Origin: Pseudoalteromonas sp. S2755
GTDB taxonomy: Bacteria; Pseudomonadota; Gammaproteobacteria; Enterobacterales; Alteromonadaceae
Direction: 5' to 3'
Assembly: GCF_005886535.1 (NCBI RefSeq)
Contig: NZ_PNDS01000081.1
Coordinates: forward strand, 1 to 49,957
Length of the DNA stretch: 49,957 nucleotides
The position numbers and the translations under genes were made by a program. Numbering within the stretch: position 1 is the stretch's first letter; every line of letters begins with the position of its first letter. Below are positions 8,483 through 15,413 of this stretch, one piece after another. Under the pieces are notes generated by a model, which did not search any database, was not told the origin of the DNA, and saw nothing but the letters and a program-made list of their open reading frames with translations.

Positions 8483-8495
8483 TTGCAAAGTGCTA
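8483..8495. promoter_or_regulatory. Activator-like site, TTGCA-N3-TGCTA
   Basis: TTGCAAAGTGCTA differs at two bases from the right-hand site at 6818-6830, including the same AAG spacer. It lies 118-130 bp upstream of the candidate -24 element of the response-regulator gene. This suggests autoregulation. Confidence 0.45.
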
Positions 8496-8540
8496 TTGGG
8501 CCTGAGCTTCCGATAATTAATTCCTTATCCAAACCTCAGG

Positions 8541-9053
8541 TTAGTTAAACTGATGGGTTACATTGACCCCGGTTTCAATCGGCACTATTAAATGGTTTTC
8601 TTCTAACATCCCGTCAACACTGATCAGTAGGGTTTTAAAGTGCGATGGGATATCTAAGTCTAGCCCTAATTGCCCTGAAGTATCGAACCGAGTCGTCGCG
8701 AGTAGTGACTTTTGCGTGTTGGCTTGTTCGTTGTACTGGCTTATTTGGTCTTTTAATGCATAGACCTTCACGGCTTTTGATGCTAACGAAGCTCCGAACA
8801 CATCATTTCCGCTTAGGTCAAGCTTAACAATACTACTCGTCTTAAAGGTAAACTCAGGTTTGACATGTAACTGCTTTGATGTCGCGGCCGTTGAACTAAG
8901 TAGTACTGGATCAGGTTCAAAGCTGTTAGTTACCACCTTTGAGGTATGTTTGGTCATTTCGTTTGTGTCGGCTTCACGCTCACTTTGGCCACATCCCAAC
9001 AAGGCTACGCTCAGTAATGTGATTAATATTGAATATTGATTATATGTATTCAT
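8541..9053 (-). CDS. Small lipoprotein paired with the LruC protein
   Basis: A 170-residue exported lipoprotein of unknown function. The signal peptide ends in LLGC (about Cys21), followed by a polar, low-complexity linker and a C-terminal domain of about 100 residues rich in beta-strand-like segments (VKLDLSGNDVFG; FKTLLISVDGM). The ATG has a GGAGG ribosome site five bases upstream. It starts 12 bp after the LruC gene and shares its transcript and terminator. The linkage suggests it anchors, caps or helps export the LruC protein at the outer membrane. That is inference, as I do not recognise a named family. Confidence 0.75.
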   Translation of the reverse strand: MNTYNQYSILITLLSVALLGCGQSEREADTNEMTKHTSKVVTNSFEPDPVLLSSTAATSKQLHVKPEFTFKTSSIVKLDLSGNDVFGASLASKAVKVYALKDQISQYNEQANTQKSLLATTRFDTSGQLGLDLDIPSHFKTLLISVDGMLEENHLIVPIETGVNVTHQFN

Positions 9054-9065
9054 AATTGCCTCCGG

Positions 9066-10691
9066 TTATTGTTCGCTGTATGTATGCGTTGTTCTTTCAT
9101 TGGTGAGATACCAGTCTTGCGCTTCTTCACCGTTACTTTCTACCCACTTTTCATAATCAGGATAAGCCCATACGACGTCGATATACTCTCTTGGATAATT
9201 CCAATCTTCACCTATCATTAGTGCCCAAGAGAGGTTATCTGCAGTCCTGAAATAACGGCCATTCTGTGCATCCGATGTATCATCTTTTTTACCAAGTCGA
9301 CTGTCATCGAACAGATCCGTTGGTGGGTAATCCGCCATGTGCACCTCAAGAGAGCGGTCCCATGTGCGGAAAAGGAAAAAGTCAAAGTCCGCCACTGTCA
9401 AAGTTGGAATGCTGTACTCAAACTTGACATCTAGAGTAAAAGGCACCGGGGCGAAATAGTCGCAGTTCGTCACTGTGTTGAAATGTGAACAACTACCTGC
9501 TTGGCCTGTTGTGGTAAACGCTTGGGTGTTACGCCATAGCGTGATTACGGCATTGGTTTGATATTCTTCAGCCTGCTTTTCATAGCTTTTGTCGTTGATT
9601 TTGATACTCGCATCACCAATCAAGCCAGGTTCGCTATCCATAATTCTGAGGCCAAAGCCGTTATTATTTGCCGCACCTCGTGCCGTGATAAAACCATTTA
9701 AAACAAAACCGCTGACTTGGTTATTGTTGTCGAACGTAATTCTGATCCGCTGCTTTACTACTAAATCGTTGAGATCATGGTCACCGCGATAAGGCCAGTT
9801 GTCTTCAAAAGCAAAGGTTGCTACCCCATCTTGTGAAGGGAAGTATTGACTGCTCACCCGGGTATGATCATTTGGAAACTCGTCCTGGTCGTCGGGTACG
9901 CCATCAGCATCGCTATCATCTGATTCAGGCATTGTGTTTAAATTTGAGGCTGAAATGGCGGTTTCTGGTGAACTTTTAACGCTGAACAGGGCATCGTTGA
10001 AATCATTATCTCCCCAAGTTCGTGGTAAGTCTTCAAATCCGATCACCACTTCATTTTGCTCTTCGTCGTGGAGTAATACACAGTGCTGTTTGAGTGATTC
10101 ATCAGATTCTGGATTGAGATGAGACAATGAGTAGTAATAGGGAACTTTGAAGGGCTTAACCCCTGTGTAGTACCAAAATCCATTAGCTGCAATAAAGAAG
10201 CCGATACTAGTTCCAGCTGGGAACTCTCCAATGCTCACACGATGCCCGTTAGTTAAGTGGGGGTAGCTCAAATTTGGAAAAACAATCTTCTCTTGCACTT
10301 CTTCTGGTGTTTGAGGAGGGTTTTCGGGATCGAACGTAAAGTAACCAAAAGAGTTTTTATAACCCGCACCCTCATGGATAAATGTGATGAAGACCTCTGC
10401 ATCCTCAGTCAAGTGTATTGTTGAGCCTTGATCTCCGGTTATAAACGCTTCGTTCACTCGACTTTCTGGTAGAGCGTTTGCGATCCGTTTAAAAAATTCA
10501 GGCGTATATTCCCCTCTGGCGTATGTTAGTTGGTCAGGTTTTCCTGTCGCTTGATTGTAACCCAGAGGCCAAGGTTGGCCAGAGTTGAATTGCCAAACAT
10601 AGTTTGAACCCAGCTTTTCAACTGCCAATGCGTTAGAGACTATGGCGCTTAGCGCAAAAAATGAGCATGTTAACTTTGAAATGTTTTTCAT
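9066..10691 (-). CDS. Secreted LruC-domain protein with DUF4114-like segment
   Basis: Exported protein of 541 residues with a clear signal peptide (MKNISKLTCSFFALSAIVSNALA). The middle part has a DUF4114-like signature (VVIGFEDLPRTWGDNDFND, near residue 225). A calcium-binding, thrombospondin-3-like DSDADGVPDDQDEFPND run follows near 262-278. The C-terminal LruC domain opens with FEDNWPYRGDHDLNDLVV and runs to the end. These families are surface or matrix proteins of Gram-negative bacteria. The frame can be read four codons further upstream from a TTG, but that TTG lies inside the GGAGG ribosome site, so ATG at 10691 is the start. First gene of a two-gene operon with a lipoprotein, embedded in the EPS locus. 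A role in the matrix is likely but inferred. Confidence 0.88.
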   Translation of the reverse strand: MKNISKLTCSFFALSAIVSNALAVEKLGSNYVWQFNSGQPWPLGYNQATGKPDQLTYARGEYTPEFFKRIANALPESRVNEAFITGDQGSTIHLTEDAEVFITFIHEGAGYKNSFGYFTFDPENPPQTPEEVQEKIVFPNLSYPHLTNGHRVSIGEFPAGTSIGFFIAANGFWYYTGVKPFKVPYYYSLSHLNPESDESLKQHCVLLHDEEQNEVVIGFEDLPRTWGDNDFNDALFSVKSSPETAISASNLNTMPESDDSDADGVPDDQDEFPNDHTRVSSQYFPSQDGVATFAFEDNWPYRGDHDLNDLVVKQRIRITFDNNNQVSGFVLNGFITARGAANNNGFGLRIMDSEPGLIGDASIKINDKSYEKQAEEYQTNAVITLWRNTQAFTTTGQAGSCSHFNTVTNCDYFAPVPFTLDVKFEYSIPTLTVADFDFFLFRTWDRSLEVHMADYPPTDLFDDSRLGKKDDTSDAQNGRYFRTADNLSWALMIGEDWNYPREYIDVVWAYPDYEKWVESNGEEAQDWYLTNERTTHTYSEQ

Positions 10692-10730
10692 GGTTGCCTC
10701 CAAGGGCTGAAGTTCGGTTGAAATACTTTA

Positions 10731-10747
10731 GTCAGTTTCTATGCCAA
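10731..10747 (-). promoter_or_regulatory. Putative sigma-54 promoter of the LruC operon
   Basis: On the minus strand: TTGGCATAGAAACTGAC. The -24 element TTGGCAT is strong. The -12 element reads CTGA where TTGC is expected. Spacing is correct and the -12 position is 41 bp before the LruC ATG. The activator-like site at 10809-10821 is 62-76 bp further upstream. Confidence 0.45.
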
Positions 10748-10808
10748 CTTTATAAATCATTATTTATCATTGGTTTATAATTTATCTTGGGGAAGGAGCC
10801 GACGTTTT

Positions 10809-10821
10809 TTGCATTTTGCAG
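10809..10821. promoter_or_regulatory. Activator-like site in the LruC/GT divergent gap
   Basis: TTGCATTTTGCAG, one base off the TTGCA-N3-TGCAA palindrome. It lies between the divergent LruC and glycosyltransferase genes, about 70 bp from the LruC -24 element and about 180 bp from the other. It could serve both promoters. The rest of this 356-bp gap is AT-rich and shows no gene. Confidence 0.5.
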
Positions 10822-10994
10822 TGCAGTCTGACTTGCAGATTGATGATATATTTAAAATAAGTGGTTAAAGCGCTCAGTTTATCGCTCTAAAGAAAAGAAA
10901 CTTTGTGAGTGAGGAGGAGTGCGAACTTTTGTTTTTAATAAAAATCATATGGTTATAGTTTTTATTTTAGCTTGGTGTTGCTAAGGCTTAATTG

Positions 10995-11011
10995 CTGGAG
11001 CGGTATTTGCA
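10995..11011 (+). promoter_or_regulatory. Putative sigma-54 promoter of the DXD glycosyltransferase
   Basis: TGGAGCGGTATTTGCA: the -12 part TTGCA is ideal, and the -24 part is TGGAGC against TGGCAC. GG and GC are ten bases apart. The -12 GC is 38 bp before the ATG at 11048. No activator site is clear within 100 bp upstream; the nearest is at 10809-10821. Confidence 0.55.
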
Positions 11012-11047
11012 CTGCATTTTACAATAAAGCAATAAACAGGAGGCTTT

Positions 11048-11785
11048 ATGACAAGCAAAAATAATACACTTATATTCAGCATAGCGCTGAACGGGTACCA
11101 AATTAGATATCGCCGTCACCTTGAAAGTCAGCGCAGATATGCAGAAAAAATGGGGTACGAATATATCGTAGTTGAAAAACCGTGGGTGACAAATCTTGGT
11201 GCTGAATGTTGTTGGCTCAAGTTGTACTTATTACGCGCAGCATTGATGGGCGGGTACCAATATGTTTTGTTTGTTGACGCCGACGCCTACATTCAAAATG
11301 CTTGTCCTGAGCTTATAAGCCTGGTAAAGCCAGATAAATTTTTGTTTATGGCGAATGGATATAGTGGCAAGCTAAACTCCGGGGTGATGTTAATGAAATC
11401 ATGTTCTGAGTCTATTGCGTGGCTAGATCAAATCATCAACGCAATCCATGAACCTGTTTCAGACATAGATACCGTGGGCTGGGGAGAAAACGGCCATGTA
11501 ATTCACTTTGCAAAAGGCTGTGATGGGTTAGAAGTTATTAATGAAAAGTGGAATAACACAAGAAGTGAACAGTGTGAAGATTATATAAGACATTTTAATT
11601 ATGGCCCAATGAAAAGTTCTTTCCTCGATATCCTCTTTCATCGAATTGTTTTTAAATTTTCAAAATTAATGCTGCGTTGTAATTTAAATAAAAAGTCTGA
11701 GATGGCTAAAAAATTGAAAAAGGTACAAGAGCGAATCCCAATATTGTTTAACAGAGTAATTTCAGAATATAAAGTTTTTTCATGA
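11048..11785 (+). CDS. Putative DXD-type glycosyltransferase
   Basis: A 245-residue cytoplasmic protein. Its N-terminal half shows a nucleotide-sugar transferase pattern: RRYAEKMGYEYIVVEKP, then KLYLLRAALMGGYQYVLFVDADAY with the metal-binding DAD at residues 77-79, and later LNSGVMLMK. This arrangement is shared by the GT34 (GMA12/MNN10) and GT8-like groups; I cannot place it more closely. A basic C-terminal tail may contact the membrane. It is preceded by AGGAGG and followed directly by a terminator, so it is a single-gene transcript. Its place in the locus suggests it adds a sugar to the EPS repeat unit. Confidence 0.75.
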   Translation: MTSKNNTLIFSIALNGYQIRYRRHLESQRRYAEKMGYEYIVVEKPWVTNLGAECCWLKLYLLRAALMGGYQYVLFVDADAYIQNACPELISLVKPDKFLFMANGYSGKLNSGVMLMKSCSESIAWLDQIINAIHEPVSDIDTVGWGENGHVIHFAKGCDGLEVINEKWNNTRSEQCEDYIRHFNYGPMKSSFLDILFHRIVFKFSKLMLRCNLNKKSEMAKKLKKVQERIPILFNRVISEYKVFS

Positions 11786-11804
11786 GACCTTTAGGTCTTT
11801 TTTT
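11785..11804 (+). terminator. Terminator after the DXD glycosyltransferase
   Basis: The hairpin AGACCT-TT-AGGTCT (11785-11798) is followed by an unbroken T run. It begins on the last base of the stop codon of the glycosyltransferase gene. Confidence 0.85.
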
Positions 11805-11848
11805 ATTTTTAATCTTTTCTAAATTCATTTTCTAATTCGGAATTTACT

Positions 11849-11861
11849 TTGCATTTTGCGA
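11849..11861. promoter_or_regulatory. Activator-like site upstream of the WecG-type gene
   Basis: TTGCATTTTGCGA, two bases off the palindrome TTGCA-N3-TGCAA and sharing the TTT spacer with the site at 10809. It lies about 55-68 bp upstream of the -24 element at 11915. Confidence 0.5.
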
Positions 11862-11914
11862 CTGTTAACTTCATTTTATTCTCATATTTTCAACTAAAAC
11901 AATGATTTGCATTT

Positions 11915-11931
11915 TTGGCACGGTAGTAGCA
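11915..11931 (+). promoter_or_regulatory. Putative sigma-54 promoter of the WecG-type/priming operon
   Basis: TTGGCACGGTAGTAGCA: the -24 element TTGGCACG is a full match to consensus, and the -12 element is TAGCA against TTGCA. GG-N10-GC spacing is exact. The -12 GC is 37 bp before the ATG at 11967. This is the best -24 match in the window. Confidence 0.65.
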
Positions 11932-11966
11932 AAAGCTAGGTAAGGAAACTGGAGTCGAGGTGATTT

Positions 11967-13208
11967 ATGAGAGAGTCAAATTTTGAGCAGAAAATATCAA
12001 ATGCAGCAGTATCAAGATATACATCGCTACTTATCGCGGCTATTTTTTTGATTTTATTACTGCCAATCTACAGCGTAAATTTTTTACTTTCAATACTGCT
12101 GCTGAAGGCTCCGATAGAGAAAAAATCTTGGATTGATATCAGTGGATGTAGAGTCGAGTTATACCAGTGGAAAAAAGGTTTTTTTGTTGATAGCGCAGTG
12201 TTGTTCAATGTTTTAAAAGGAGAGATTGGTTTCGTTGGAAATCCACTGGTGCGAGATAACATATCTATACCAAAAATCGACAACTTCAAATCGCCATTTC
12301 CTCAACCAGGGTTATTTGACTACCTTCAACTTCATAGCCTAACAGGCTTAAAGGTGGAAGACCCAAAATCACTGCTTCAAAAGCAAGCACAGCAAGGGTG
12401 GCAAGCTGATCTGACCATGGTTGTAAGAATTTTCTTCTGCCGTTTATTTTATTCGAGTAAAGCAAAGCAGTGCGATGCTCGCTCAGTTTTTGGTATTCAG
12501 TTTAGTAACTGCCAGATGGAAGAGGCTGTAACTTGGGTGCTTAGCGCTTCGAATTTACAGGTCTGTCGAAGCGCTTATTTTATTAACGCAAACTCTATCA
12601 ATCTTGCCGCCGATGATGATGCATTATTTTCTGTACTAAGAAAAAGTAACCGGAATTTCATTGATGGTTCAGGCATGCGTTTAGCGGTGAAAAAGGTTGG
12701 TGTTCAACTCGCTGACAACTGCAACGGCACTGATATGTTACCTATCCTTTGTGAGCAGATGGAGAAATCTGGGCAGTCGCTATTTCTATTAGGTGCTAAG
12801 CCTGGCGTTGCAAACAAAGCAGCGAAACTCTTGATGCAGTCCTATCCCAAACTAAAAGTGGCGGGGGCACATCATGGTTATTTTAGTGATGACGACGCGG
12901 TAATTAAGCAAATTAATGAGAGTCAAGCTGACATTGTGCTAGTTGCATTAGGATCACCACGACAAGAGCTCTGGATTGACCAAAACAAACATAAAATAAA
13001 TGCCAATTGTGCGTTAGCTGTTGGTGGGCTTTTCGATTTTTTCTCGGGTAACGTGCCAAGAGCACCACTTTGGATGCGTGAAATAGGTCTGGAGTGGGTT
13101 TGGCGTTTGATACAAGAACCCAAAACTAAGTTCCATCGCTACGTTATCGGTAACCCTACCTTTTTATTCCGAGTTTACATTCTTAATCAAGCATTGAGAG
13201 GGCTTTAA
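11967..13208 (+). CDS. WecG/TagA/CpsF glycosyltransferase with degenerate sugar-transferase N-terminus
   Basis: A 413-residue, two-part protein. Residues about 175-405 are a GT26 (WecG/TagA/CpsF) domain, with FINANSINLAADD, the GSGMRLAVK-like acceptor loop (here FIDGSGMRLA), FLLGAKPGVANKAA, VALGSPRQELWI and a GGLFDFFSGNVPRAP run. Residues about 18-165 look like the bacterial sugar-transferase family, with a membrane segment, VDSAVLFNVLKGEIGFVGNP and then PGLFDYLQLHSLTG. The catalytic Asp-Glu pair (DELPQ) is lost, as VDSAV stands in its place, and the KFRSM loop is deleted. So this half is probably inactive, perhaps a membrane or partner anchor. GT26 enzymes transfer a sugar onto a lipid-linked precursor. 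The downstream intact priming enzyme starts two bases after the stop. Confidence 0.88.
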   Translation: MRESNFEQKISNAAVSRYTSLLIAAIFLILLLPIYSVNFLLSILLLKAPIEKKSWIDISGCRVELYQWKKGFFVDSAVLFNVLKGEIGFVGNPLVRDNISIPKIDNFKSPFPQPGLFDYLQLHSLTGLKVEDPKSLLQKQAQQGWQADLTMVVRIFFCRLFYSSKAKQCDARSVFGIQFSNCQMEEAVTWVLSASNLQVCRSAYFINANSINLAADDDALFSVLRKSNRNFIDGSGMRLAVKKVGVQLADNCNGTDMLPILCEQMEKSGQSLFLLGAKPGVANKAAKLLMQSYPKLKVAGAHHGYFSDDDAVIKQINESQADIVLVALGSPRQELWIDQNKHKINANCALAVGGLFDFFSGNVPRAPLWMREIGLEWVWRLIQEPKTKFHRYVIGNPTFLFRVYILNQALRGL

Positions 13209-13210
13209 TC

Positions 13211-13885
13211 ATGAACACTACTAAAAAATTATCTAGTAACATGACATTTGCAGCAACACCTTCAAGTGATAACCCTGACGGTCGTCATCATGGACTCCCT
13301 GTTATGCTTCAAAGGCTTCTCGCTGGTGTTGGTCTCCTTATTATATCTCCTCTATTACTGTTGGTAATGATGCTTATTAAGATCGAAAGTAAAGGACCTT
13401 GTGTTTATAAACAGGTTAGAGTTGGAAAATTAGGGCGCCGTTTTACAATGTATAAATTTCGCTCTATGTACACTGCCGATGATCCTAAATTCAGTGCGCC
13501 AGACCCAAGTGAAAGTAACAGAGAAGGCGTATGCGCTAAGTTTCGTAATGATCCTAGGATCACGATTGTGGGACGCTTTATTCGCAAATATTCAATTGAT
13601 GAGTTACCTCAGCTTTTCAATGTTGTTTGTGGTGATATGCTTTTGATCGGACCTCGGCCAGCCCTTGAGAAAGAGGTGAATGCTTATCAGGTAAATGAGC
13701 TTGGACGATTGAACTGTGAACAAGGACTAACTGGTTTATGGCAAGTAACTGGGCGCGCTGACACGACATTTCAACAACAAGTTATGTTAGACAAGCTTTA
13801 CATAGAAAACCAGAGCCTTTCGCAAGATATTAAAATTATTCTCAAAACAGTCCCTTGTGTTTTGGGCGCTAGAGGGGCTTATTAA
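13211..13885 (+). CDS. Priming polyprenyl-phosphate sugar-1-phosphate transferase
   Basis: Bacterial sugar transferase (PF02397-type) of 224 residues. It has one membrane segment (about 36-57), the KFRSM motif (82-86), the catalytic pair D130-E131 in IDELPQLFNV, GDM, GPRP (147-150) and GLTGLWQV. This is the short, PglC-like catalytic form. Such enzymes start each repeat unit by moving a sugar phosphate from a nucleotide sugar to undecaprenyl phosphate at the inner face of the membrane. It follows the WecG-type gene by two bases and should share its transcript. It is the only complete priming enzyme in the locus, so EPS synthesis here probably depends on it. The sugar cannot be read from sequence. 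Confidence 0.92.
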   Translation: MNTTKKLSSNMTFAATPSSDNPDGRHHGLPVMLQRLLAGVGLLIISPLLLLVMMLIKIESKGPCVYKQVRVGKLGRRFTMYKFRSMYTADDPKFSAPDPSESNREGVCAKFRNDPRITIVGRFIRKYSIDELPQLFNVVCGDMLLIGPRPALEKEVNAYQVNELGRLNCEQGLTGLWQVTGRADTTFQQQVMLDKLYIENQSLSQDIKIILKTVPCVLGARGAY

Positions 13886-13910
13886 TATCAATCCACTTTG
13901 ATATGTAATT

Positions 13911-14020
13911 GTTTAGAGGGAGTAAGACTCGCGACAGCGCTGCTACAAGTTTCTTTCTTAGAACAAGCAAGTAGCAAAAATTTTTCCTTGTTGTCGCCGA
14001 GACTCTCTTGACTCTAACTT
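13911..14020. repeat. Structured intergenic stretch with nested inverted repeats
   Basis: An imperfect outer stem pairs TAGAG...GCGACA (13914-13936) with TGTCGC...CTCTA (13992-14016). Inside it TGCTAC (13941-13946) pairs perfectly with GTAGCA (13971-13976). No open frame is evident. It lies between the priming-transferase gene and a terminator at 14110, so it could be a 3' UTR structure, a small RNA or an old mobile-element remnant. Confidence 0.4.
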
Positions 14021-14109
14021 GTCAGAATCGTGGCTACTTAATGTGTCGGCTGGTGTAAAACAACGGCTCTACTTACCTCACTACATATATCAGCAAAAAC
14101 GTTAAAGTT

Positions 14110-14145
14110 AAACTGGGTTGCTCTGAAAAGCACCCAGTTTTCATT
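14110..14145 (+). terminator. Terminator upstream of the pyruvyl transferase gene
   Basis: AAACTGGGT (14110-14118) pairs with ACCCAGTTT (14132-14140), with an inner GCT/AGC extension, and is followed by TCATTTT. It lies 225 bases after the priming-transferase stop, so it may end that transcript or a separate small RNA. Confidence 0.75.
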
Positions 14146-14155
14146 TTAATATGCG

Positions 14156-14168
14156 ATGCAATCTGCGA
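14156..14168. promoter_or_regulatory. Activator-like site upstream of the pyruvyl transferase
   Basis: ATGCAATCTGCGA keeps both TGC cores and the three-base spacer of TTGCA-N3-TGCAA, with one changed base in each half. It is 53-66 bp upstream of the -24 element at 14218. Confidence 0.4.
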
Positions 14169-14217
14169 ATAAGTTGAAGTGATAAAATAATATTTGTTTT
14201 AAATCAATAACTTAAAC

Positions 14218-14235
14218 TTTGGCATGTTAACTGCT
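14218..14235 (+). promoter_or_regulatory. Putative sigma-54 promoter of the pyruvyl transferase operon
   Basis: TTTGGCATGTTAACTGCT: -24 TTGGCATG is near-ideal, and -12 is CTGCT against TTGCT. Spacing GG-N10-GC is exact. The -12 GC is 43 bp before the ATG at 14277. Confidence 0.55.
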
Positions 14236-14276
14236 GTAGTAAACACATCTTTTTATTTAAGTGGAAGCTACACAAT

Positions 14277-15413
14277 ATGATTAATCACTTTGACGCATAC
14301 TTGGTTGGTTATTACGGCATGAGGAACAGTGGCGATGATGCACTCATGCAAGCGACTATTTTGGGCGCCAAGACGTTTTTAGGTAGTACAAATGTTGCAG
14401 TAAATGCTCCCATCGAAAACCCAATTTTGAAAGAGCTTGGCTGTACCGGGCAAACCTTAAGTCAGTTTCGTGGGCATCAGCGTATCAAACATTATCAGCG
14501 TGCGTTGCAATCAAAAGCAGTTATATTTGGCGGTGGTTCAGTGCTCCATAGTAGTCGAGACATTGCGCAAAAGCGCCATATGCTTGCTTTAGCTGGAGCG
14601 AGAAACTCGATGGCTTTGGGTGTTGGCATAGAGGGGTTTCGTGATATTCGCGCTGAAAAGCAATGTAAAAAGTTATTAAATGAGTGCGGGCTAATTACAG
14701 TCAGAGATAAGCAAAGCTTTGAGATCGCAACAGCTTTAGCGCCCCAAGCTAACATCAGACAAACGTTTGACCTTGCTCCCTCATTGCTACATCACTTTAG
14801 CGGCAAATTCAGTCCAGTGGCCAGACAAGGTATTGCTTTTAACTTTTGCCCCAAAGTGATTAATCCTTTTGGTGAGGTCAATACACATGCTGAGGAGCAA
14901 AGAGTTGAAAAAGCTGCAAAGCTAATTACAGCAATTTGGGAGAGTACGAAAGAGAAAGTTTATCTAATCGAGCTTAACGATCAGCCACTTATTAGCGATA
15001 AGCTCGTACATGACAAAATTGTTTCCGCATTGCCCAGTTGGGTTGAAGTACAGCGGATCAGTTATGTCGCCAACCCCTTTGCAATGTTGAAATGCATGTC
15101 GATGTTTAAGGCCATTGTTGGAATGCGTTTGCACGCACTTATTTATGCCTACATGATGGAGACTCCTTATCTTAGTCTCGAGTATCACAATAAGTGTGCT
15201 CAGTGGTGCCTTGAAACTGCAACGAGTACTGATAATCGCTTTGATGCTGACAATTTTAGTGTTGCCGATGTTCATAACCGCATTACCAACGGGTTAAGGT
15301 ATGGTTTCACCCAACCTAAGCTACCTCTTCAACAAGCCGTTTCTTTATCAATTTCTAACTGGAGTGAAACTCATGAGCAAAGTACAGTTCTCCGTAATTA
15401 TTCCGCTATATAA
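14277..15413 (+). CDS. Polysaccharide pyruvyl transferase family protein
   Basis: A 378-residue protein of the PF04230 family. It opens with the typical YGMRNSGDDALMQATI segment, has the glycine-rich AVIFGGGSVLHSS near residue 85, LGVGIEGF near 120, and the C-terminal GMRLHALIYAYMMETPYLSLEYHNKC motif near 280-305. These enzymes transfer pyruvate from phosphoenolpyruvate to sugars of EPS to form acidic ketals, in the cytoplasm. Some relatives have other roles, so the chemistry is inferred. First gene of a transcript with the following GT2 gene, which begins inside its last 41 bases. Confidence 0.87.
   Translation: MINHFDAYLVGYYGMRNSGDDALMQATILGAKTFLGSTNVAVNAPIENPILKELGCTGQTLSQFRGHQRIKHYQRALQSKAVIFGGGSVLHSSRDIAQKRHMLALAGARNSMALGVGIEGFRDIRAEKQCKKLLNECGLITVRDKQSFEIATALAPQANIRQTFDLAPSLLHHFSGKFSPVARQGIAFNFCPKVINPFGEVNTHAEEQRVEKAAKLITAIWESTKEKVYLIELNDQPLISDKLVHDKIVSALPSWVEVQRISYVANPFAMLKCMSMFKAIVGMRLHALIYAYMMETPYLSLEYHNKCAQWCLETATSTDNRFDADNFSVADVHNRITNGLRYGFTQPKLPLQQAVSLSISNWSETHEQSTVLRNYSAI

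Noticed and set aside
10680..10703. TTG start for the LruC gene at 10703
   Set aside because: The TTG is part of the GGAGG ribosome site. The ATG at 10691 opens a clean signal peptide.
13885..13904. ATATCAA/TTGATAT hairpin right after the priming-transferase gene as terminator
   Set aside because: The stem is AT-only and is not followed by a T-tract. The stronger hairpin is at 14110-14145.
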